Assembly: GCA_903904835.1 (NCBI GenBank) | Contig: CAIVEI010000175.1 | Coordinates: forward strand, 1 to 64,000 | Origin: an uncultured Schlesneria sp. | GTDB lineage: Bacteria; Planctomycetota; Planctomycetia; Planctomycetales; Planctomycetaceae | Length of the DNA: 64,000 nucleotides | Reading direction: 5' to 3' | In this document: positions 37,058 through 45,818 of the stretch, in pieces | Layout: every line of letters begins with the position of its first letter | Position numbering within the stretch: the first letter of the stretch is position 1 | Translations under genes and position numbers: made by a program | Notes under the pieces: generated by a model | The model's database searches: none | Seen by the model: only the letters and a program-made list of their open reading frames with translations | Told to the model about the DNA's origin: nothing

Positions 37058-37213
37058 ATGCCGGGTACGATGCTGCTCGGGATTTTGATCCTCGCGTGAA
37101 GCATCGCATTGCCGACCTGCCCCCACCGAAAATCTTGGGGTTATGGTCGTCGTGGTGAACTGGGGCCACGATTCTTGGTTCTGCTGACTCTCTTGCTTAT
37201 CAGCCTCATCAGA
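37058..37213 (+). pseudogene. broken DUF3309 gene
   Basis: Reading from ATG at 37058 gives MPGTMLLGILILA, then an in-frame TGA at 37097-37099, then SIALPTCPHRKSWGYGRRGELG and a hydrophobic tail. This aligns along its whole length with the intact DUF3309 protein at 24861 (MLGTILLVILILM.., PAWPHSRNWGYGPSGG). The hallmark PHR-SWGYG is kept, while the stop and the lost glycines show decay. The spacing of a normal gene (AGAAATGGAA upstream) remains. Confidence 0.75.
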
Positions 37214-37256
37214 GACTCGCAGCATCTGGTTCTGTTCGAATCGATACAACGAAGGA

Positions 37257-38387
37257 ATGCTGCAAACGATGAACACTGCTCAACAATTAGCGGCACTCGT
37301 CAAACAGGAACTTCAGGATTTACTTTCGAGATGGCGGCAACAAGTGCGGGAACTTCCCTGTGCGCGGCACCTTGATATCCCAACGCTCAATGACCATATA
37401 CCAACAATACTTGTCGAATTGGCAACGGCGCTCGAATCCGATACCGGCCAGACGATCCCTGAATCGCTCCACGAAGAGAGTGCCCCCGCTCATGGTGTTC
37501 AACGTGTCGAAGATGGATTTGATATTGAAGAGGTGGTTGCAGAATACAATATCCTTCGGGGTTGCATTCACGATCTTGGTGATCGCCACGGAGTGAGCCT
37601 GCAGGGGCGACCTTTTCATATCATTAACCGTGTCTTTGATCATGCGATCGGCTTGGCACTGCAATCTTACGCGACTCAGCGTGCGATGGAGGTGCAGCAA
37701 CGCCGGGAAGAATACCTCGCGTTTGTTGCCCACGATCTTCGAACTCCTTTGAGTGCGATTTCTCTTGCTGTGCAAATCCTTGAGCTGACAATTCCTGAGC
37801 GGGAAATTGTCCCCGAAGCGGCGAAGATCTTTAATGCCTTGCGTCGCAACGTGACGCAACTCGAAAAACTCGTCGACAAGGTCCTCGAGGAGAATGCGAA
37901 TCTTAAGGCTGACACTGGACTCAAACTGGAAAAACGAGAGTTCGACTTGTGGCCGCTTGTCGAGTCACTGATTCGCGATCTGCATCCCTTGGCAATGACT
38001 TCCAAGACTCATTTGATCAATCAGGTTCCAGACGATTTGATTGTTTTTGCAGATGCAAGTGTGTTGAGGCGGGTCTTTCAGAACCTAATTGCCAACGCCA
38101 TCAAATACACCCCGGAAGGTGAAGTGACTGTGGGGGCAAAAGTACAGTCTGCGGAAGAAAGCGTTGAGTGCTGGGTGACTGACACTGGGAAGGGAATCTC
38201 GAAAGAGTATCTCGATCGGATCTTCGACAAAGGAGAATCCGATCCGAATAGTGAAGGGGGATTCGGGCTGGGGCTTGCCATCGTAAAGGTGTTTACCGAG
38301 GCGAGTGGTGGCCAAGTGACAGTCGAAAGCCGGGAAGGAATCGGATCGACCTTCCGATTTTCACTTCCGAACAAAATGAATTTGTAA
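37257..38387 (+). CDS. sensor histidine kinase with RsbRD-like N-terminal domain
   Basis: 376 aa; ATG at 37269 is an alternative start. Residues 10-135 are helical and resemble the RsbR/RsbT co-antagonist N-terminal (RsbRD_N) sensor region (LLSRWRQQVRELP... EVVAEYNILRGCIHD). HisKA has its histidine in FVAHDLRTPLSAI; the HATPase has NLIANAIKYTPEG, DTGKGI and GGFGLGLAIV. No receiver and no transmembrane segment, so a soluble kinase. It closes the cassette leader RNA 5 / lmo0937-like / 76-aa protein / DUF3309 remnant. A stressosome-like input is inferred from the N-terminal domain. Confidence 0.88.
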   Translation: MLQTMNTAQQLAALVKQELQDLLSRWRQQVRELPCARHLDIPTLNDHIPTILVELATALESDTGQTIPESLHEESAPAHGVQRVEDGFDIEEVVAEYNILRGCIHDLGDRHGVSLQGRPFHIINRVFDHAIGLALQSYATQRAMEVQQRREEYLAFVAHDLRTPLSAISLAVQILELTIPEREIVPEAAKIFNALRRNVTQLEKLVDKVLEENANLKADTGLKLEKREFDLWPLVESLIRDLHPLAMTSKTHLINQVPDDLIVFADASVLRRVFQNLIANAIKYTPEGEVTVGAKVQSAEESVECWVTDTGKGISKEYLDRIFDKGESDPNSEGGFGLGLAIVKVFTEASGGQVTVESREGIGSTFRFSLPNKMNL

Positions 38388-38678
38388 ATTGGCGAATGTC
38401 AGCAGGCAACTGACTATCCAACCGACTTAGAGTGTACAACTCGCATGCCTTTTCACATCTACTAACACTTGGTGCTCGTTCGCTTGTCTCTCTATTTCCG
38501 GAGGATGTACTTCCCGCCGTCTGCAAACTTTTTCGAATTAACTGCCTTATCGCACGGACAGTGGCCGCGGGTTATTGAGTTCGTCGTTGTTATGAAAGTG
38601 ATTTGTCAAAGATTCGCTCGTGAGCATCTTAAGAAAGCTCGAGGGGCTTTTTCACGGCCTTTCTGGTATCATCGTCAC

Positions 38679-39029
38679 ATGATGAAACCAAATTCCCCAA
38701 GGTGTACCCTCGTGCCAGACGTTAGAGAGACCGCTGACCTGCTATTAAAGAGCTTTCTCGACAAAGTGTCTGGTCCGCTGAAAAACGCCAAGATCGATCT
38801 CGTGACAGATGGCCAGTTACTGCCGGGTAACAACAATTCCTTCAGTTGTTCGGTCGAGTTGACGCAGGGTGCGAAGAAGCTGCCCCTCGAAAAGATCTAC
38901 GTCAGCTTCAGCAATTTTCCAATGGTCAAATTCTTCGGAAGAACCTGGACTGAGTTTGAAGGTGCCTCTGGAATCGCTCCCTTCGTGATTTGCATTCAGG
39001 ACCATTTTCGTCACATGAAAGCGTCGTAA
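38679..39029 (+). CDS. hypothetical protein
   Basis: 116 aa from the ATG at 38679; a longer in-frame start (38469) exists but its first 70 codons look non-coding. The product is mixed alpha/beta (VRETADLLLKSFLDKVSGPLKNAKIDLV ... FSCSVELTQGAKKLPLEKIYVSFSNFPMVKFFG). No family recognised. It lies between the RsbRD-type kinase and the ArsR gene; the gap 38388-38678 shows nothing else. Confidence 0.5.
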   Translation: MMKPNSPRCTLVPDVRETADLLLKSFLDKVSGPLKNAKIDLVTDGQLLPGNNNSFSCSVELTQGAKKLPLEKIYVSFSNFPMVKFFGRTWTEFEGASGIAPFVICIQDHFRHMKAS

Positions 39030-39210
39030 GAGAAATCGACTGGCCGCAGTGCTTCGTGAGGCGGAATTCCGCCTGACAAAATTGATGGTGAGTCATTCGA
39101 GGATTACCCGTCGCACTAGCATCTCATTCGATTGTGGCTTTCTAATTTGCTACCTATCATCCGCTCGTTGATTTTGAAATTGTTGACCACTTCAAACAGC
39201 AATTCTGCCG

Positions 39211-39555
39211 GTGAGCAACGTGAAGAACGACGGCTTCCAATCCAGATCATGCTCTGAACAATTGAAAGCACTTGCCGATCCCATTCGGTTGAGGATCATT
39301 GATGTTCTTCGTCAGGGGGAAATGGCGGTTGGCGATATTTCAGAATTATTGGACGTTGAGATTGCGACAATCTCGCATCATTTAAAAATTCTGAAAAAAG
39401 CTCGTCTTCTCGAATGCAAACGCGAGGGGAGATTCATCATCTACAGCCTGAGTCCCGGCCTGCTTCAACAGTGCCCGAAGTCGACGAAGCAATTTCTCAA
39501 TCTTGGCTGTTGCCGAATCGAAGTTCCAGGCAACGAGTCTGATGAACGAGGTTGA
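39211..39555 (+). CDS. ArsR-family metalloregulator
   Basis: 114 aa from a GTG. Winged HTH: LKALADPIRLRIIDVLRQGEMAVGDISELLDVEIATISHHLKILKKARLL with wing CKREGRFIIYSL. C16 and C83 and a C-terminal vicinal pair C99-C100 (LGCCRIEVPG) could bind metal or arsenic. A possible operator TTTGAA - 12 - TTCAAA spans 39173-39196 just upstream. It is near two CadI/ArsI-like genes, so an arsenic or soft-metal response is a reasonable guess. Confidence 0.82.
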   Translation: MSNVKNDGFQSRSCSEQLKALADPIRLRIIDVLRQGEMAVGDISELLDVEIATISHHLKILKKARLLECKREGRFIIYSLSPGLLQQCPKSTKQFLNLGCCRIEVPGNESDERG

Positions 39556-39652
39556 ACTCCGGGCTTTACTCACAACATGTTGCCTGTCGTCGCTCGTTCA
39601 TTGAGGGGAATGATCAAAAGCGGTGATTTGCAGACGACCGTTATGTCGGGGT

Positions 39653-40138
39653 TTAGAACAGGAGCTTTGCATTGTCGATTTGAATGGGATCGAGTGTATT
39701 CTCGCCAGCTTCAATAGTAACGATATGTTCGAAAACCTCTGGGTTGGCAAATGCGCCGCCTAACCGATCCTGAGACAACGGTATCGAAGGATCCTTCGGC
39801 ATGCGCACGAGTACATGGTACTCGCCGGCGGGATTACCAGGTTTCGGGTATTTCGCAATGTCCTGATCATAGACGGTCAGTTGAAACAAACCCTCTTTAT
39901 CGACGCGCGCCATGGGAGCAGGCACGTCTTCCGTGTCAGGTGCGAGCGTAATCCATGCATCAGCGGCAGGTTTGCCGTTGATGAGCAGGGTACCGGACAC
40001 CGAGTAGACTTCCTTCTTTTCGGCGTTTCCGTTGCAGCCAGTCAGCAATGTTGAAAATCCGAGGGCGCACAACGTCACCCAATGGATCGTGGGCACTTTA
40101 TTGAAGCTTAGAGCGCGACGAGAGTTCAGGCTTGTCAA
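39653..40138 (-). CDS. planctomycete lipoprotein with transthyretin/carboxypeptidase-regulatory-like domain
   Basis: 161 aa. Lipoprotein signal with lipobox LLTGC (STLLTGCNGN). The mature part (VSGTLLINGKPAADAWITLAPD ... GLFQLTVYD ... PAGEYHVLVRMP) is the beta-sandwich found in many planctomycete lipoproteins that accompany DUF1559 proteins. It lies 38 bases after the dioxygenase-like gene on the same strand. Role unknown. Confidence 0.85.
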   Translation of the reverse strand: MTSLNSRRALSFNKVPTIHWVTLCALGFSTLLTGCNGNAEKKEVYSVSGTLLINGKPAADAWITLAPDTEDVPAPMARVDKEGLFQLTVYDQDIAKYPKPGNPAGEYHVLVRMPKDPSIPLSQDRLGGAFANPEVFEHIVTIEAGENTLDPIQIDNAKLLF

Positions 40139-40176
40139 TTCAAGACTCCTTGGGGAGATTTGTTTCTCGATGCAAT

Positions 40177-40962
40177 TTACAAGAAGTAGGTGTCGGTTTT
40201 CCCATATTCTGCATACTTGCGTTTAAGCCAGATATGAAATTCCTGGTAATGGGAATCTCGTTGATCGCCGCCATCGGATCTGGCGTTGTAACTGAGGTAC
40301 AACTGCCGCCGCCATGATTCGGACTGATTGGCTGCCGAGCGGTGCGGCAACATCCCGTCGAACACAGCCAGATCGCCGGGTTGCAAGCAGAGTCTGATAC
40401 CCTGGGTCCCTTCCACAGCGGCGAGGGGAAGTTCGTGATACTCTCCATCCATGGCGGACAGAAATCCGTTCTTGTGTAAACCGGGAAAGACTTCCGTTGC
40501 GCCGTTCTCGTCCGTTGCAGGATCGATGGGGATCAGGACTGTGACGAAACTGCGTGGAAAGCTTTTCCACCCGATGTAATCCTGGTGAAGCCCATAGCCC
40601 TTTGCTCCTGGCGGTTTGAAAATCAACTTGTCTTTGAACAAGCACGCCTCTTCGCCGTAAAGAGCAGAGACAATCTCCAGGACGCGCGGATCACGAGCCA
40701 TTTGTTCGATTGTCGGACTGAGATCGATGATCGGGTCAAAACAGTCGAAGCGACATTCTTCGGTCAGGTGGTGGTTCTGCCAGCGACACCGAAGGTTCTT
40801 GTTGTCGATCAGGTCGGTCCGTTGCAATACCCGATTGGCCTCTTCGGAAATTGCATTTATCTCATCAGCGCTGAATATTCCGCGTAAAACAGCCAATCCC
40901 GTCTCTTGGTATTCATCGATGATCTGTTGATTGACGGCAGCCGTGTGAAATGTGTCTAACAT
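40177..40962 (-). CDS. phytanoyl-CoA dioxygenase-family Fe(II)/2-oxoglutarate enzyme
   Basis: 261 aa from the ATG at 40962 (MLDTFHTAAVNQ). The iron triad HxD is in GLHQDYIGW and the distal His in GMLPHRSAANQ; the 2-oxoglutarate Arg is likely in WRRQLYLSYNA. The fold and length fit the PhyH family, which hydroxylates small molecules. It is divergent from the DUF1559-led operon and shares the intergenic region with palindrome ATTCTCA-N6-TGAGAAT. The substrate is unknown; an arsenolipid-type or lipid substrate is only speculation. Confidence 0.85.
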   Translation of the reverse strand: MLDTFHTAAVNQQIIDEYQETGLAVLRGIFSADEINAISEEANRVLQRTDLIDNKNLRCRWQNHHLTEECRFDCFDPIIDLSPTIEQMARDPRVLEIVSALYGEEACLFKDKLIFKPPGAKGYGLHQDYIGWKSFPRSFVTVLIPIDPATDENGATEVFPGLHKNGFLSAMDGEYHELPLAAVEGTQGIRLCLQPGDLAVFDGMLPHRSAANQSESWRRQLYLSYNARSDGGDQRDSHYQEFHIWLKRKYAEYGKTDTYFL

Positions 40963-41097
40963 TATTTCGAGGCCTTCCCTTGTGATAATTTCTTGACCAT
41001 GCAAGATTTGGTTGCCAGTCATGCACGCTTTGACAACTGAAATCGAGACATGGCCAATGCTGCGACGCTTGAACTCGGCATTCAGAGGGGGTAAAAC

Positions 41098-41117
41098 ATT
41101 CTCACGTTACTGAGAAT
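41098..41117. promoter_or_regulatory. inverted-repeat operator candidate between divergent genes
   Basis: ATTCTCAcgttacTGAGAAT, a perfect 7-bp inverted repeat with 6-base spacer, lies 68 bases before the DUF1559 start and 136 bases upstream of the dioxygenase start. It is the only strong palindrome in this region, so it may bind a dimeric regulator, for instance the ArsR protein of 39211. That assignment is inference. Confidence 0.55.
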
Positions 41118-41184
41118 ATTAGATTGTCAGCCCGCCGAAAACAACCCGCCAAGTTTGTCATCACCTGCTTTAAGGGCACCTTCC

Positions 41185-42126
41185 ATGCTGCGTCGCCGAG
41201 GATTTACGTTAATCGAATTGTTGGTCGTCATTGCAATCATCGCCGTCTTGATTGCCTTGTTACTGCCAGCCGTCCAGCAGGCACGTGAGGCCGCAAGACG
41301 AACACAATGCAAGAACAATCTCAAGCAACTCGGACTTGCTCTTCACAATTACGAAGGGACATTCACCGTCTTTCCGCCGAGCAGCATCAGCCCCTTTGGA
41401 AAAGGCGTTTGGAACTATCCGGGGACGGGTCCCGCTGACCCCAACATTCGACTTCACAGCTTTGCGAGTTTGATTCTGCCGTATCTGGATCAGAGTAGCA
41501 TTTACAATGGGCTGAATTACAGTATTTCGGCCCTCGATCCCTCGAATTTGCAGTTCGCTTCAAAATCGCTTCCCGCGTATGTTTGTCCAAGTTTCAGTGG
41601 GCAGAGATACAGCAACGATGCTCATTATACGGGTGCTCCCCTCAGTTCAACCAACTACGCCATTCGCAACTATGCTGCCCTTGGGGCAAAGACAGTTGTG
41701 GGTCTGTCGGGGGCGACGCCTGCAGAAGGCATACTTTATCCACAATCAAAAAACGGGTTTCGCGACATCACAGACGGCAGTTCGAACACGGCGATGCTTG
41801 TCGAGACCCGCGAGCAGGGAGCGTCTGTCTGGATCGATGGAACCAGCGCTGCATTGGCCGGTCGCTGGTTTAATCCGACCAGCATCAATCCTCCGTATGG
41901 CGGAAACACGAATGCCATCAACTACACGCCCTATTTCATTTCCACCCCCCTTTACGGCTTCGGCAATACCATTGATCAGACATGGGGGCCATCCAGTCAA
42001 CATGTTGGCGGAGCACATCATCTTATGGCGGATGGTGCTGTAAGGTTTATTTCGCAGAACCTCGATGTGAACACGTATGATGCGTTGATTACACGTGGGG
42101 GTGGCGAAGTGGTTGGCGATTTCTAA
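41185..42126 (+). CDS. DUF1559 pseudopilin-like protein
   Basis: 313 aa from the ATG at 41185, with AAGGG upstream. Type IV pilin-like N-terminal (RRRGFTLIELLVVIAIIAVLIALLLPAVQQAREAARR) with the cleavage site G-F and the H-x9-DG motif near the C terminus (GGAHHLMADGAVRF). DUF1559 proteins are hallmark secreted proteins of planctomycetes and often precede lipoprotein or enzyme operons. It is the first gene of a plus-strand run to 51395. Confidence 0.93.
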   Translation: MLRRRGFTLIELLVVIAIIAVLIALLLPAVQQAREAARRTQCKNNLKQLGLALHNYEGTFTVFPPSSISPFGKGVWNYPGTGPADPNIRLHSFASLILPYLDQSSIYNGLNYSISALDPSNLQFASKSLPAYVCPSFSGQRYSNDAHYTGAPLSSTNYAIRNYAALGAKTVVGLSGATPAEGILYPQSKNGFRDITDGSSNTAMLVETREQGASVWIDGTSAALAGRWFNPTSINPPYGGNTNAINYTPYFISTPLYGFGNTIDQTWGPSSQHVGGAHHLMADGAVRFISQNLDVNTYDALITRGGGEVVGDF

Positions 42127-42157
42127 CGTTTTGTGAAACTTGGAGGGGCCGTGACCA

Positions 42158-43423
42158 ATGGCAGAAAGGCAAGCGATGATCAGGCCAATATTGATTTGCA
42201 TGATTGCGGCGATTTCTGCGGAATTGGCCACCGCAGGTGACTGGCCGCAATGGCTTGGCCCACAGCGGAATGGCTCGTCGGTCGAGAAAGTCGAATCCTG
42301 GACCGTCGATCCACCCGTTGTCTGGCGAGTCGATGTGGGGTCTGGATACAGCTCGCCCGTTGTGGCCGGGGGTCGCGTCTTTATTCATGCGCGAGTGGAT
42401 CCGCTTCAGGAAGAAGAGGTTGTTGCCTTTGACGCTTTAACTGGCAAAGAACAATGGCGAGAAAAATATTCTCGTCCTGCGTACCTCAGTGCTGTTGGCG
42501 GAGGTCCTGCGGCAACGCCGACTGTGGCTGGGAACCGAGTCTACACCTATGGGATTTCGGGAGTTTTAAGTTGTCACGAGGCTGATACCGGTAAGCGACT
42601 TTGGCAGCGCGATGTCTACCGTGATTTCAAAGCGGCAGTTCCGCGTTTCGGTGTCTGTTGTTCGCCGCTCGTCGTGGGAAATCATGTTGTTATCAGCGTC
42701 GGTGGTAAAGAGACGGCGCTGGCCGCATTCAATGCATTGACGGGCGAACTGGCGTGGCAGGGGTTCGATGAACCGGCGAGTACCGCGTCACCAATTCTCT
42801 TTCGCGCTCCGGGACAGGATGTCACCGACCAAACGGCGCTGTTTGTGACGTCGCTCCGTTTACTGGCAGTTGATCCGCTGGATGGACGATTAAGTTGGGA
42901 GGCGCCTCTGGTTTTTAAACCGTCTGGTCCCGCACCGACACCACTTGCGGTCGGCGATGTTCTGATCACGTCGAATTCCAACGACGGCACGATTGCCACT
43001 CGAATTACTCAGTCGACCGACGGAGTTCGCTCGGAACATTTGTGGACGAAGAAAGAGATTGGCGGTTATTTCTCGAGCGGTGTTCGCTGCGGAGATCAAA
43101 AGGTTTGTCTTGTGACAAATGTCTTAAATCCCCTTCCCGTGGCGTCACTACGCTGTCTGGATGTCAGCACTGGTGAGGAACTCTGGAACGTTCCCGCCAT
43201 AGGCTATTTTCATGTAGGAGTGATCCAGGTGGCTGATAACCGGCTACTGGTTCTGGACGATGGAGGAACGCTGAAGCTTTTCCAGATTGATGACAAAAAG
43301 TGTGTTCAGCTTGCCAAAGCGACGGTTTGTAAAGGGACGCTCGTGACGCCGGCGCTTTCGAATGGCCTGCTGTTTGCCAGGGATGGTACGGAACTCGTCG
43401 CTGTTCGAGTGGGGACTCCATGA
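42158..43423 (+). CDS. exported PQQ/BamB-like beta-propeller protein
   Basis: 421 aa; ATG at 42176 is an alternative start. Signal peptide (MIRPILICMIAAISAELATAG). The mature part has propeller repeats with the WRVDVGSGYSSPVVAGGRVFIHARVD and VVAFDALTGKEQW pattern typical of PQQ-repeat proteins, and WPQWLGPQRNG at the start, the usual planctomycete N-terminal. No PQQ-binding dehydrogenase residues were recognised, so it is probably a binding or scaffold protein. It overlaps the next gene by 4 bases (ATGA). Confidence 0.88.
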   Translation: MAERQAMIRPILICMIAAISAELATAGDWPQWLGPQRNGSSVEKVESWTVDPPVVWRVDVGSGYSSPVVAGGRVFIHARVDPLQEEEVVAFDALTGKEQWREKYSRPAYLSAVGGGPAATPTVAGNRVYTYGISGVLSCHEADTGKRLWQRDVYRDFKAAVPRFGVCCSPLVVGNHVVISVGGKETALAAFNALTGELAWQGFDEPASTASPILFRAPGQDVTDQTALFVTSLRLLAVDPLDGRLSWEAPLVFKPSGPAPTPLAVGDVLITSNSNDGTIATRITQSTDGVRSEHLWTKKEIGGYFSSGVRCGDQKVCLVTNVLNPLPVASLRCLDVSTGEELWNVPAIGYFHVGVIQVADNRLLVLDDGGTLKLFQIDDKKCVQLAKATVCKGTLVTPALSNGLLFARDGTELVAVRVGTP

Positions 43424-44712
43424 GTCTTGCGGCACCGACCATCGCACCCGATCAGGTCGCAACGTCGGCGGAGCGACGAATCTATTACGGTTGGGTCAAT
43501 CTGTTGATGGCATCCGTCGCGATGACCGCAACGCTACCGGGTCGTACGCATGGGCTGGGATTAATCACCAGGCCATTGACCGAAGACACCGCATTGAATG
43601 TCAGTGAAGCTCTGTTTAGTCAGCTCAACTTTTGGGCCGTGTTGATTGGAACCGCCATTTGCCTCCCTGTCGGAAAGGCGATTGATCGATTTGGCGTCCG
43701 TCAGGTTTTAACTGCGGTGGCGGTCGTGCTGGGCTTATCCGTAGCCGGTCTGAGTCAGGCGACGAATTGGATTTGGTTATTGGTGACTTTGACCCTTGTT
43801 CGAGGTTTTGGCCAGGGTGCATTGTCTGTCGTCAGCATGGCGATGATTGGGAAGTGGTTCACCCGGCGGTTGGGAATGGCGATGGGTCTGTTCTCAGTCC
43901 TCTTGGCGATCGGTTTTATTAACACGACTGTTGGTACGGGCTATGCGGTTTCGACGTACGGCTGGCGAGTGACTTGGCTGGCGATCGCCGCCTGTCTGGT
44001 TTTCGGCCTGGCCCCCCTGGGTTGGTTGATTGTGCGTAGCAGTCCAGAAGCAATGGGACTGTCGGTGGATTTAGCGGGCGATATCAAGGAAAGCGTTGAC
44101 GAAGTGCCACTTGATCTGCCAGTGTCAGGCGCCTTGCGTTCGCCCGCCTTCTGGGTGTTCACGCTCGCTGCCGCAATGTTCAATCTGACCTGGTCTGCGA
44201 TCACGCTGTTTCAGGAATCGCTGCTGGTCGAACGCGGTTTCAATCACGACTCGTTCATTCTCGTGATGGGGTTGCTTGTCGCGGCGGGGTTACCCGCGAA
44301 TCTGTTAACGGGATGGCTTGCGACTCCTCGGCGAATCGGCGCGATCCTGGCATTCGGTATGCTGGTTCTGGCAGGATCGCTGGTGGCATTCCCGTGGATG
44401 ACAACCAATACGCAGTTGATGTATTACGGAACGGCCCTCGGCGTTTCTGGCGGGATTATCACGGTGATTTTCTTTTCGGCATTCGGTCAGGCATTTGGTC
44501 GTACGCATCTAGGAGCGATCCAGGCGATTGTGCAGGTGGTCTCCGTACTTGCGTCCGCTGCCGGTCCCATTCTGCTGACGGGAAGCAGATCTTACGCTTC
44601 GACTTCACTTTTCTTTTATGTGGCTGCGGCCTTCGCAATTGTACTCGCCGGGTTGGCGATCGTTCTGAAGCTGCCGTCTCGAAAAATGACTCCCGAGCCG
44701 GGTATGACTTAA
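43420..44712 (+). CDS. MFS transporter, OFA-like
   Basis: 430 aa with about twelve hydrophobic segments. GVRQVLTAVAVVLGL and KAIDRFG after segment 2 fit the MFS loop motif (D-R-x-G). RRLGMAMGLFSVLLAIGF and ASGVSGGIITVIFF-type second half. It resembles oxalate/formate antiporter-type MFS proteins. It overlaps the PQQ gene by 4 bases and lies just before two CadI/ArsI-like genes (11-base gap). Export of an arsenical is possible but unproven. Confidence 0.85.
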   Translation: MSLAAPTIAPDQVATSAERRIYYGWVNLLMASVAMTATLPGRTHGLGLITRPLTEDTALNVSEALFSQLNFWAVLIGTAICLPVGKAIDRFGVRQVLTAVAVVLGLSVAGLSQATNWIWLLVTLTLVRGFGQGALSVVSMAMIGKWFTRRLGMAMGLFSVLLAIGFINTTVGTGYAVSTYGWRVTWLAIAACLVFGLAPLGWLIVRSSPEAMGLSVDLAGDIKESVDEVPLDLPVSGALRSPAFWVFTLAAAMFNLTWSAITLFQESLLVERGFNHDSFILVMGLLVAAGLPANLLTGWLATPRRIGAILAFGMLVLAGSLVAFPWMTTNTQLMYYGTALGVSGGIITVIFFSAFGQAFGRTHLGAIQAIVQVVSVLASAAGPILLTGSRSYASTSLFFYVAAAFAIVLAGLAIVLKLPSRKMTPEPGMT

Positions 44713-44723
44713 AGAGGCCTGTC

Positions 44724-45806
44724 ATGACAGAACTTGTGATCCTGCCAGATTCCACCTCGGTGTCGACGGACGTTGGGCCCGTTCGGTTCCACTTGTCGTT
44801 GAATGTTTCGAATCTGGCAGCCGCGATTGACTTTTATCGTGTCCTATTCAACAGACCTTCCGCAAAACAACATGATGATTACGCAAAGTTCGACCTGGAT
44901 CATCCGCCCGTTGTTTTTTCGCTTGTTCCAAGATCGCCCGGACAGGGTGGGTCTCTCAGTCATCTCGGTCTGCGAGTCGCTGATCCTGCAATACTTGATG
45001 TCTATCGGTCGCGGCTTGAAGCGGCGGGGATTTGCACATCGAATCAGGAAGGGACGGTTTGTGGCTACGCACGCCAGGATAAACTTTGGCTGCGTGATCC
45101 TGACGGAAATTTCTGGGAAATTTATCACATTGAAGAAGACATCCCACCCGATTCGGTTCGGCAAAGTCTATCGGGAACCGAGGCTCGTATTCCCGAACCC
45201 GAATTCCCCAAAGTTTGGGAACATTACATTACGGGCCCGTTCCCTGAACGCATTCCATGCGAAGATCAGACGCTCGATGAGGTCCTGCTGACGGGAACCT
45301 TTAACGCGGATATAAGCGATGAATTGCTCGCAGGAATTTTACGAGAGTCGTTTCGAGTTCTGAAGCCGCATGGCAAGGTGACGACGCATGGGCTGATGGG
45401 AACCAAAACCGTACAAAACAAGACGCCGGGTCTTCCTGGGTTAGCAGCGCTCGTTCAGCGCATTCCCGGCCATCAGGATGTCTTGGAGCGATTGAAAACT
45501 GCGGGTTTTGCCAAACTTGAGATCGTCAAGTTTACGGACAAAGCCTGGTTTGAGTTCGATGGCGTTCCGCTTCGCGAAGTCAAGATCGCTGGATATCGAC
45601 CGCTCATTGAATCAGAAGTCACGACGCGGACGGCTCTTTACCGAGGTCCCTTTGCTCGACTTGTCACAGATGATGGCAACTGCTTTGCTCGCGGAAAGCG
45701 AATAAGTGTTTCCAACACCGCCTGGAAAATGCTTCGGCAAGGTTCATCAGCAGATTCATTTGTTTTCTTTGAAACCGGTACGAACTCTTCCTGCTCTTCA
45801 AAGTGA
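44724..45806 (+). CDS. CadI/ArsI-like VOC protein fused to a methyltransferase-like domain (copy 1)
   Basis: 360 aa from the ATG at 44724. Residues 18-140 are a VOC/glyoxalase fold: FHLSLNVSNL, HDDYAKFDLDHPPVVFSL, GGSLSHLGLRV and DKLWLRDPDGNFWEIYHIEED, which closely follow CadI/ArsI proteins. Metal ligands are expected at His in FHL, His in SHLGL and Glu in WEIY. ArsI-type C-As lyases have a vicinal CC at the position that here reads VCGYAR, so one cysteine is missing. Residues 180-350 look like the second half of a class I methyltransferase (LTGTFNADISDELLAGILRESFRVLKPHGKV) without an obvious SAM loop. A paralogue follows. Confidence 0.75.
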   Translation: MTELVILPDSTSVSTDVGPVRFHLSLNVSNLAAAIDFYRVLFNRPSAKQHDDYAKFDLDHPPVVFSLVPRSPGQGGSLSHLGLRVADPAILDVYRSRLEAAGICTSNQEGTVCGYARQDKLWLRDPDGNFWEIYHIEEDIPPDSVRQSLSGTEARIPEPEFPKVWEHYITGPFPERIPCEDQTLDEVLLTGTFNADISDELLAGILRESFRVLKPHGKVTTHGLMGTKTVQNKTPGLPGLAALVQRIPGHQDVLERLKTAGFAKLEIVKFTDKAWFEFDGVPLREVKIAGYRPLIESEVTTRTALYRGPFARLVTDDGNCFARGKRISVSNTAWKMLRQGSSADSFVFFETGTNSSCSSK

Positions 45807-45818
45807 AAGGAGTGCACA

